This document shows, one piece after another, positions 57,416 through 64,000 of a stretch of DNA of 64,000 nucleotides. The notes beneath the pieces were generated by a model. It had not been told where the DNA came from, ran no database searches, and saw only the letters and a program-made list of their open reading frames with translations. The translations under genes were made by a program, and so were the position numbers. The DNA is from Corynebacterium suranareeae (GTDB taxonomy: Bacteria; Actinomycetota; Actinomycetes; Mycobacteriales; Mycobacteriaceae). Where the stretch lies: assembly GCF_002355155.1 (NCBI RefSeq), contig NZ_AP017369.1:372001-436000 (forward strand). The letters run 5' to 3'. Numbering within the stretch: position 1 is the first letter of the stretch; every line of letters starts with the position of its first letter.

Positions 57416-58333
57416 TCAAAGTGCCTGTTCAGTGATCTTGATTAAGGTGGCGCTTGGTCGGCAGAAGATGCGGAATGGCACATATTTGGAGGTGCCGAGA
57501 CCGTTGGATACGTGCATCCACATAGCCCCAAATTTGTTGAGGCCGGTTGCTCGTTTCCTATCGATTCCACAGTTGGTGACGATCGGTTTGCTGCCTGGCA
57601 GACAAAGCTGACCGCCGTGGGTGTGGCCAGATAGGGAAAGCTGGTAGCCATCGGCTTCAAATTGTGCGAGCACTCGTGGCTCGGGAGCATGAAGCAATGC
57701 TATGGCGAGATCAGCGTCCACGTTTGGTGCACCAGCGATTTCTGAATAGTCGTCGAGGTTGTGGTGGGGATCATCGACACCAGAAATAGCTAGGCGTACA
57801 GAACCGACTTGGAATTCAAGGCGTTTTTGGTTGGCATCTTGCCAGCCGTGTTCGATGAATGCAGCTCGCATGGCTCGCCATGGTAAATCGATGTGGCTGA
57901 CTTCGCGTTTTTTGCCAATAAGGTAATCAAAAGGATTGACGGGGCGGGGTGCCCAATAATCATTGGTGCCAAATACAAACGCGCCGGGGCGTTTCATCAA
58001 AGGCCCAAGTGCGCGGAGGACATCGGGTACTGCTTTTTCATCGCTAAGGTTGTCGCCGGTGTTGATTACTAAATCAGGGCTTAATGAATCCAGCGCGGAT
58101 ACCCATGCCTTTTTGGTTTCTTGACCTGGGATCATGTGGAGGTCAGAGATGTGAAGAAGACGAAACTCTTTTTCTCCACGCAGGGTTCCGGGCTTTAAAA
58201 TCGGAAGCTCAATTGTCTTGAGTTCAAATTTTTCTAGCTCTGAATATCCCCATGCTGCGGTGGCGATACCGGTTCCGAGCAGTGCTGCGGCTGAAAAAGT
58301 GAGTGTTTTAATCGTAGTTGACACCTTATTCAC
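57416..58333 (-). CDS. Calcineurin-like metallophosphoesterase, membrane-anchored
   Basis: 305 residues. One N-terminal helix (LTFSAAALLGTGIATAAWGY) and a complete metal site: HISDLHM (Asp, His), NTGDNLSD, FGTNDY (Asn), LLHAPEP (His), SGHTHGGQ (His, His). Substrate unknown; homologues act on lipids or nucleotides. Divergent from the YqeY gene by 28 bases. Confidence 0.87.
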   Translation of the reverse strand: MNKVSTTIKTLTFSAAALLGTGIATAAWGYSELEKFELKTIELPILKPGTLRGEKEFRLLHISDLHMIPGQETKKAWVSALDSLSPDLVINTGDNLSDEKAVPDVLRALGPLMKRPGAFVFGTNDYWAPRPVNPFDYLIGKKREVSHIDLPWRAMRAAFIEHGWQDANQKRLEFQVGSVRLAISGVDDPHHNLDDYSEIAGAPNVDADLAIALLHAPEPRVLAQFEADGYQLSLSGHTHGGQLCLPGSKPIVTNCGIDRKRATGLNKFGAMWMHVSNGLGTSKYVPFRIFCRPSATLIKITEQAL

Positions 58334-58360
58334 CCTACCCGGGGAGTACTCTGGGCAAAC

Positions 58361-58816
58361 ATGAGTGAACTAAAAGATAAAATCCGCGCAGATCTAACTA
58401 CCGCTATGAAGGCTCGCGATAAGGACACCACCGGTACCTTGCGCATGCTGCTTTTTGCATTGACCCAGGAAGAAACCACCGGAGCTAAGCACGAGCTTAA
58501 TGATGAAGAAGTGCTGAAGGTGATTGCTCGCGAAATTAAGAAGCGTCGCGAGTCAGCTGAGGTGTACACCGAAAATGGTCGTCAGGAATTGGCAGATGTG
58601 GAGCTTAAAGAGGCTTCCATTTTGGAAAACTACCAGCCTGAGCAGCTTGATGATGATCAGCTAAACGCATTGATCGATGAAGCTATCGCTGAAGTTGGTG
58701 GTGAGGCAGATATGAAGAAGATGGGCCAGATCATGAAGGCTGCTACTGCGAAAGCTGCTGGTCGTGCAGATGGAAAACGACTCTCCACCGCAGTGAAGAG
58801 CCGTCTAAGCCAGTAA
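58361..58816 (+). CDS. GatB/YqeY-domain protein
   Basis: 151 residues, all helical: MKARDKDTTGTLRMLLFALTQEE, EVLKVIAREIKKRRESAE, and the closing AAGRADGKRLSTAVKSRL. YqeY proteins resemble the tRNA-binding tail of GatB; function unproven. Codon usage is well adapted. ATG follows GGGGAG by about 15 bases. Confidence 0.88.
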   Translation: MSELKDKIRADLTTAMKARDKDTTGTLRMLLFALTQEETTGAKHELNDEEVLKVIAREIKKRRESAEVYTENGRQELADVELKEASILENYQPEQLDDDQLNALIDEAIAEVGGEADMKKMGQIMKAATAKAAGRADGKRLSTAVKSRLSQ

Positions 58817-58831
58817 CCAGGTTCCAGCTAC

Positions 58832-61216
58832 TTAGCGGAAGAATTGACTGATGGCGTCATTGATGGCGTCTTCAATCGTTGTTCCACGGTTGTTTGTTGA
58901 TGGAGCAGGGGAGTCTCCAGCATCATCGTCATCGTTGTTTGTTGCCGGAGCTGGGCTTGAGCCGTCGGAAATTTCAAGAATGACGGTCGATCCGTCGATA
59001 AGCACTGCACCCTGCGGGTTTGCACTGACAACCGTGCCGCGCGCACTGCCGGAGCCGGATACCGAGCGCGTGGTTACCTTGTAGCCCTCTGCCTCGAGTG
59101 TGCGACGTGCGGAGGCTTCGCTTTGTCCGATTACCTTGCTCAGCAGCTCGCCTGAAGCGCCGATGCGGAAGGCGTCGCTGCTATCTGGCAGTGAACCTTG
59201 GGCTGCCGCGGGCACGTTGCTGGCCATGTTAAACCATGTTTGAGCTGGTTCATTACCGCCGAAGAGGTTGCCGCTGCTGCACTGGCGAACAGGTCCACTG
59301 CATAGTGGGGTGGTTGTGGTTCCATCGTTGTAGATATATGGGACAGCCGCGAAGTTGCTGTTAAAGCCCATGAATGATGAAGATTGGTTGGACTCGGTGG
59401 TACCTGTCTTAGCTGCAGTCGGTTGAGACCAGCCGTACATGTTGGCAGCTGATGCTGCAGTACCGTTGACGATGTCCTTGCTCATGCCGACAGCTAAAGC
59501 TTCAGCAGTTTCAGTTTCTACGGCGCGTTCACAAGTTGGTCGATCAATGTAGACTTCATTGCCTTCGCGGTCATGAACGCTAACGATTGGATTTGGCTCG
59601 CACCACATGCCGCCAGAAGCAATTGTTGCAGCAACATTGGATAGCTCAAGTGGGTTTACCGCAGTAGGTCCCAAAGTATAAGAGCCTAGATTGTGGTCCT
59701 TCATGTAATCCGCAATGGAGCTTTCACCATCAAAGGAACCTTCGTCGGTGTAACTGCGCAGTCCCAATTTCACGGAAAGATCAACGACCTTTTCCACACC
59801 AACTTGCTCAATCATCTCCACAAACGCGGTGTTGGGTGACTGTGCAAGTGCGTCCTGCAATGTCATACGTGGTGCATAAGTTCCAGCGTTTTCCACACAG
59901 TAAGTATTAGCTGGGCAGTTTGCAGCACCGCCAGAGCCCATCCCTTTCACCTCATATCGGGCAGGAACATCCAGCATGGTGTCAAGGCCTGCACCTTCCT
60001 GGATTGCGGCAGCTGCGGTAAAGATCTTGAAAATAGAACCTGCACCATTACCAACGCGTGATGTTGCTTGAGGGAGCATCGTTTCCCCAGCATCAAGGTC
60101 GAGGCCGTAATTGCGTGAAGATGCAATAGCCAAAATGTCACGGGAATTTTCACCCGGCTCAATCACATTGACTACTTCGGCAACGCCAGGAGTTGTGGGG
60201 TCAACATGGGAAGCAACGGCATTTCGAGCTGCATCTTGCACATCAGGATCTAAAGTGAGCTTGATGGTGTAGGAATCTTTAGCCAGCATCTCTTGGGTAA
60301 TGCCCTGTTCAGAGAGATACTGCAGTGCGTAATCACAGAAGAAACCACGATCCCCGGCACCAATGCAACCATTGGCTAAGCCTTGAGGAGTTTCCAAAAC
60401 TCCCAATGGTTCCTGCTGGAAGGCGGCGGCTTCCTCAGGTGAAATTGCGCCAGCATCAGCCATTGCTCCTAACACCGTATTCCGACGCTCAAACACAGCA
60501 TCATGATTGGTATAAGGATTGAGATAAGAAGAAGACTGCACAATACCTGCAAGCATTGCGGACTGCGGAATGGTGAGCTCGGCTGCTGAAGAATCAAAAT
60601 ACGTCCGAGCGGCAGCTTCTACGCCATAAGCGCCATTTCCGAAAGGAACAATGTTGAGATAACGAGTAAGAATCTCATCCTTAGATAACGTCTTTTCCAA
60701 ATCAGACGCCATCTTCATCTCACGGAGCTTACGAGGAATAGAGGTTTCCACCGCTGCTGCTTGTTCTGCCTCATCATCAGCTTCCACCAACAGCAGGAAG
60801 TTCTTCACATACTGCTGATTGATGGTTGAAGCACCCTGCTCAACACCACCAGCCACCAAGTTGGTCAACATTGCGCGACCAAAACCCTGAAGGTCTACTC
60901 CGTCATGCTCATAGAAGCGACGATCCTCAATGGAGACAATGGCATCCTTCATTGCCTTAGAGATTTCATCACCACCAACCTCGAAGCGCCGTTGCCCATA
61001 AATATAAGCAATCGGCTGATCCGTTGAATCCGTGATCGTCGTGACACCGGGACCGCGACCATCTGTGAGATCTGAAAGGTTGGTTTGCATCGTGTCATTG
61101 GTACGCGCAACTGCAACACCAGACAGGCTGGCGAAAGGCACTAATGCGAGCGCACCAAGGACGCCTGCGGCGACTGTCGATGCAACGAGCTTTGTCAGAG
61201 AATTGGTGGTGGACAC
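58832..61216 (-). CDS. ponA: Class A penicillin-binding protein (PBP1a type) with PASTA domain
   Basis: Bifunctional cell-wall synthase, 794 residues. Short cytoplasmic start and one helix (LVASTVAAGVLGALALVPFA), transglycosylase domain with catalytic Glu in SIEDRRFYEHDGVD and GASTINQQYVKN, transpeptidase with active Ser in GAGSIFK, SPN, and KTGTTE, then one PASTA-like domain (VIGQSEASARRTLEAEGYKV...) and an Asp/Pro/Thr-rich tail. Divergent from whcA by more than 500 bases. Confidence 0.94.
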   Translation of the reverse strand: MSTTNSLTKLVASTVAAGVLGALALVPFASLSGVAVARTNDTMQTNLSDLTDGRGPGVTTITDSTDQPIAYIYGQRRFEVGGDEISKAMKDAIVSIEDRRFYEHDGVDLQGFGRAMLTNLVAGGVEQGASTINQQYVKNFLLLVEADDEAEQAAAVETSIPRKLREMKMASDLEKTLSKDEILTRYLNIVPFGNGAYGVEAAARTYFDSSAAELTIPQSAMLAGIVQSSSYLNPYTNHDAVFERRNTVLGAMADAGAISPEEAAAFQQEPLGVLETPQGLANGCIGAGDRGFFCDYALQYLSEQGITQEMLAKDSYTIKLTLDPDVQDAARNAVASHVDPTTPGVAEVVNVIEPGENSRDILAIASSRNYGLDLDAGETMLPQATSRVGNGAGSIFKIFTAAAAIQEGAGLDTMLDVPARYEVKGMGSGGAANCPANTYCVENAGTYAPRMTLQDALAQSPNTAFVEMIEQVGVEKVVDLSVKLGLRSYTDEGSFDGESSIADYMKDHNLGSYTLGPTAVNPLELSNVAATIASGGMWCEPNPIVSVHDREGNEVYIDRPTCERAVETETAEALAVGMSKDIVNGTAASAANMYGWSQPTAAKTGTTESNQSSSFMGFNSNFAAVPYIYNDGTTTTPLCSGPVRQCSSGNLFGGNEPAQTWFNMASNVPAAAQGSLPDSSDAFRIGASGELLSKVIGQSEASARRTLEAEGYKVTTRSVSGSGSARGTVVSANPQGAVLIDGSTVILEISDGSSPAPATNNDDDDAGDSPAPSTNNRGTTIEDAINDAISQFFR

Positions 61217-61733
61217 CCCAACAGCCTAGCGATATCCCCGTGAATCGTGAACCCGAGAGGTTAATAATGGCAGCTTTTCTTTAATAATTTGCTGAATTTT
61301 TAAAGTGCGGAGTAGCAGTGCGTCCGGTGATCGTAGCTTAGGGCTTTACAAGCGCATTGGGAATACCAAACCATGTAAGGGAGCATATTTGAAGCCCGCC
61401 CTGAGCATTACGAAGTGACTTTTGTGCTGTTTTTTGGATTGAAATAGGCGGTGCACAGGGGAGTGCGTGGGGAGTGTATTGGGTCAGTTTCGGGGTTAGT
61501 GCAAATTCCTTGCTTAAACAACGTGGCTGATTAACAAAATTGTGGTATGACCAGGTTATTGGGGGAATCCTGGACAATTGTAAAGTCAGCCGCTCGCAAA
61601 ATTTGCATAGATGTTGCACGGCAATTGCCCCCGTTTCTGTGATGCATTCGACACTGATTTAACTGTGTGACTACACTTACGAGTGTATTAGGTATTAGGC
61701 CGTGCATATGTAGCGCATTCTAAGGAGATTGTG
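61217..61733. other. Divergent ponA/whcA promoter region
   Basis: About 517 bases with no credible gene. A 93-codon frame on the minus strand lacks a ribosome site. AAGGAG at 61722-61727 serves whcA. No clear operator was recognised; the region is long for a simple double promoter, so other signals may be present. Confidence 0.5.
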
Positions 61734-62084
61734 ATGACGTCTGTGATTCCAGAACAGCGCAACAACCCCTTTTACAGGGACAGCGCAACACCTGCTTCCT
61801 CTGACCATGCAGAGCGCGGCGAATGGGTGACCCAGGCAAAGTGTAGAAATGGCGATCCGGATGCATTGTTTGTTCGCGGTGCAGCGCAACGTCGAGCAGC
61901 AGCGATTTGCCGCCACTGCCCAGTAGCAATGCAATGTTGTGCTGATGCTTTAGATAACAAGGTGGAATTTGGAGTGTGGGGAGGCCTCACCGAGCGCCAG
62001 CGACGCGCACTACTTCGCAAGAATCCACATATTACTAATTGGGCTGAGTATTTAGCCCAAGGCGGAGAGATTTCCGGAGTATAA
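61734..62084 (+). CDS. whcA: WhiB-family iron-sulfur regulator WhcA
   Basis: 116 residues. The four cluster Cys are Cys37, Cys59, Cys62 and Cys68 (CxxC plus C-x5-C), followed by the family turn GVWGGLTERQRR and a short basic C-terminus. C. glutamicum WhcA is reported to act negatively on oxidative stress genes. ATG 61734 after AAGGAG; a GTG one codon earlier is possible. Confidence 0.92.
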   Translation: MTSVIPEQRNNPFYRDSATPASSDHAERGEWVTQAKCRNGDPDALFVRGAAQRRAAAICRHCPVAMQCCADALDNKVEFGVWGGLTERQRRALLRKNPHITNWAEYLAQGGEISGV

Positions 62085-62183
62085 ACACTCGGTATAAAAA
62101 TTTTGAGAGGCTGACTATTTGCATGGTTGGCCTTTTATTTTTCCCTAACCCGTTTGGCAAAAGTGCGCAGTTATTCTCCCGTG

Positions 62184-62252
62184 CGTACATTAGACAACAA
62201 GATATTGGCAAAAAGGTGGCCAAAATCAGGAAATCTTGTTGTCTTATGTACA
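62184..62252. repeat. Long imperfect palindrome downstream of whcA
   Basis: GTACATTAGACAACAAGAT pairs with ATCTTGTTGTCTTATGTAC (one mismatch in 19). The inside can extend the stem partly (ATTGGC...GCCAAAAT). It lies about 100 bases past whcA. It is not followed by a T-run, so a simple terminator is unlikely. Confidence 0.8.
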
Positions 62253-62383
62253 TCTGGGTGAGGGGCCAAGGCAGCGTGACTACCCGCCGGACGAAAACGG
62301 TAGTGACACGGCACTAGCATTACCCGGGTACTACTCAAGTATGGAGGAAACCTATTCGTTCGTTCCCCGGTAGGATGATCAGC

Positions 62384-62539
62384 ATGACTAAATGGGAATA
62401 CGCAACTGTGCCACTGATTACGCATGCTACTAAGCAGATCCTTGATACCTGGGGTGAGGATGGCTGGGAATTGGTCTCAGTGCTTCCTGGAATGAATCCA
62501 GAAAACCTCGTTGCTTACATGAAGCGTGAGGTGGCTTAA
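62384..62539 (+). CDS. DUF4177-type small protein
   Basis: 51 residues: starts MTKWEYATVPLITHATKQIL, followed by LDTWGEDGWELVSVLPG with the WEY...GWELV pattern of DUF4177. An in-frame ATG nine bases earlier is possible, but TAGGA suits 62384 better. Six bases before ridA, so probably the same operon. Function unknown. Confidence 0.8.
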   Translation: MTKWEYATVPLITHATKQILDTWGEDGWELVSVLPGMNPENLVAYMKREVA

Positions 62540-62544
62540 TACTT

Positions 62545-63003
62545 ATGGCTTCTAACTCCGAGCGCCTCGCAGAATTGGGCATTTCTTTACCTACCGTTGC
62601 AGCACCTGTGGCCGCATATGTGCCAGCAATTCAAACGGGAAATCAGGTGTGGACTTCCGGTCAGCTGCCTTTTGTTGATGGCCAGCTGCCTGCCACTGGA
62701 AAAGTTGGCGCAGAGGTATCTGCGGAGGATGCGGAAAAGTATGCTCGCGCAGCTGCGTTGAATGCGTTGGCTGCCATTGATGCTCTCGTTGGCATTGATC
62801 GAGTCACCCGCGTTTTAAAGATTGTTGGTTTCGTTGCGTCTGCTGAGGATTTCAGCGGTCAGCCTGGCGTGATCAACGGTGCTTCCAACTTGATGGGCGA
62901 GGTCTTCGGCGAGGCAGGCGCACATGCGCGTTCTGCCGTGGGCGTTGCGGAGTTGCCGCTCAACGCGCCAGTCGAGGTTGAGGTTATCGTCGAAATCGCT
63001 TAA
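62545..63003 (+). CDS. ridA: RidA-family enamine/imine deaminase
   Basis: 152 residues. RidA proteins hydrolyse reactive enamines made by PLP enzymes. Visible are VWTSGQLPFVDGQLP and the C-terminal HARSAVGVAELPLNAPVEVEV, whose Arg is the substrate-carboxylate-binding residue. Longer at the N-terminus than E. coli RidA, as in the YjgF-like subgroup with uncertain activity. Confidence 0.88.
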   Translation: MASNSERLAELGISLPTVAAPVAAYVPAIQTGNQVWTSGQLPFVDGQLPATGKVGAEVSAEDAEKYARAAALNALAAIDALVGIDRVTRVLKIVGFVASAEDFSGQPGVINGASNLMGEVFGEAGAHARSAVGVAELPLNAPVEVEVIVEIA

Positions 63004-63023
63004 TACTTTTGCTTTTCGACGCC

Positions 63024-63064
63024 AAGGGCCACCCTCACACTTCGTGCGAGGGTGGCCCTTTTAA
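63024..63064. terminator. Two-way terminator between ridA and transporter gene
   Basis: AAGGGCCACCCTCACAC, loop TTCG, TGCGAGGGTGGCCCTTTT: a 16-base stem closed by a stable tetraloop. Confidence 0.93.
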
Positions 63065-63078
63065 AGTTCAGTATTTAT

Positions 63079-64000
63079 TTAGTGCTCGTAGGTAGCCAAG
63101 TCATGGTCCTTTGATTCCCTGGTGATTGCGATCGCGATGATCGAGACCAGCGACATTGTGGCGAGGAAAATAATGACTGGGGTGACTGAGATTCCACCGC
63201 CTGGTCCTGCATAGAGGCTGGCCAGGATAGTTGGGGTGAATCCTGCACCGATCAGTGTGGCTAATTGGTAGCCCAGCGATGCTCCAGTGTAGCGGGATGA
63301 TGTACCAAATTGCTCTGAGATAAATGCTGCTAGTGGGCCATAAAGCATGGCGTGAAGAGCTAGCGCGATGGTAAATGCAGAGAGCAAAATGAACCAGTTA
63401 TCTGAAGTGAGCATGCGGAAGAATGCCGGTAGGAATGCCACGAACAGCACGAGGGCGATGATCATGACGGGGCGTCGTCCAAAAAGATCGGATACTCTGC
63501 CAAAAAGAACCACAAAGAATACAGAGAAAACAGAGGCGACTGCAAAGGCATACAAGACGCTTGATCGTGCAATACCTGATTGGGTGGCGTAGCTGATGGA
63601 GAACGTCGAAAGCAAAACTTGCAGTCCGAATCCTGATGCACCACCAAGCATGGTCAGCAAGAGTGCCTTTGGTCGACGCAGTACCTGGAAAAGAGGGACT
63701 TTGCGTTCGGTTGGTTGGTCTTTTTCTGCAGCCACGGCAGCTGCAAACAAGGGGGATTCACTAACTTTTGCTCTGATGATCAAACCGACGATCAGCAAGA
63801 CAAAAGAGATCAGGAATGGAATGCGCCAGCCCCATGAGAGGAATTGCTCTTGAGTAAGCACCGCTGAGGCAGTACCGAGTGCAAAAGTACCAAGTGCTGC
63901 ACCGGTGGGTGCACCAGCATTTGTAAAGGATGCAGCAAAGCCTCGCTTTTTAGCATCCGAATGCTCGAGTGCCATCAAGGCAGCGCCACCCCATTCACCA
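63079..64000 (-). CDS. phdT: MHS-family MFS transporter, C-terminal part
   Basis: The last about 307 residues of a 12-helix transporter; the start lies beyond the right edge. The metabolite:H+ symporter family motif GEWGGAALMALEHS is at the edge, followed by WGWRIPFLISFVLLIVGLIIR and GRVSDLFGRRPVMI. In ATCC 13032 the gene following ridA in this orientation begins the phenylpropanoid (phd) cluster, so the name phdT is a context-based guess; the family is firm. Confidence 0.8.
   Translation of the reverse strand, partial: GEWGGAALMALEHSDAKKRGFAASFTNAGAPTGAALGTFALGTASAVLTQEQFLSWGWRIPFLISFVLLIVGLIIRAKVSESPLFAAAVAAEKDQPTERKVPLFQVLRRPKALLLTMLGGASGFGLQVLLSTFSISYATQSGIARSSVLYAFAVASVFSVFFVVLFGRVSDLFGRRPVMIIALVLFVAFLPAFFRMLTSDNWFILLSAFTIALALHAMLYGPLAAFISEQFGTSSRYTGASLGYQLATLIGAGFTPTILASLYAGPGGGISVTPVIIFLATMSLVSIIAIAITRESKDHDLATYEH

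Noticed and set aside
61338..61619. 93-codon minus-strand frame between ponA and whcA
   Set aside because: No ribosome site and no recognisable features.

Overview
The window is a stretch of a Corynebacterium glutamicum-type chromosome. LysC, Asd, LeuA, AspT, BrnFE, Lrp, KatA, WhcA and the MMPL protein match this species closely in sequence and gene order as I remember it. Several scattered residue differences (for example in LeuA and LysC) suggest a strain or close relative other than ATCC 13032. No phage, insertion sequence or CRISPR array was found.

Layout. 1-13 kb: the start of tyrA (leaving the window on the left), tadA and its partner, csbD, tRNA-Ser, an MMPL exporter, then tgt, a YhhQ-type queuosine-precursor transporter and gluQRS, which together look like a queuosine salvage set around a DUF1611 gene and a degenerate ABC protein. 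13-24 kb: tRNA-Ser, SRP RNA, aspT, dnaX, ybaB, recR, a 72-bp/290-bp higher-order tandem repeat, gatD-murT for peptidoglycan amidation, and a dnaQ-like gene. 24-31 kb: leuA with a leucine-rich attenuator leader, a DMT transporter, the lysC-asd operon and an unfamiliar membrane protein. 31-38 kb: sigC, katA, divergent lrp/brnFE flanked by two paralogous small secreted proteins, and an arsR/acr3-arsC arsenic module. 38-44 kb: an mrpABCDEFG cation/proton antiporter operon with fused A and B. 44-54 kb: a YhgE/Pip-like membrane protein and a complete biotin-independent malonate decarboxylase set (mdcA-B-[C+D fusion]-E-G-H), a LysR regulator and madLM transporter. 54-64 kb: a two-component system behind an Asp-rich exported protein, a DedA protein, tRNA-Pro, a phosphoesterase, a YqeY protein, a class A PBP, whcA, a DUF4177 micro-gene, ridA and the end of an MHS-family transporter (phdT-like).

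Three patterns cut across the genes. A short word, GTCGANAAGC (usually preceded by GGC), occurs about 27 times against about 0.5 expected. Intergenic repeats made of paired hairpins occur four times and share a CCAAAC(C/A)AGG-like core with the tandem array. Several housekeeping-type proteins (Tgt, MurT, DnaQ-like, ABC) have lost metal-binding or catalytic residues.

All names rest on reading motifs and on remembered family knowledge. No search was run. Counts were made by eye.
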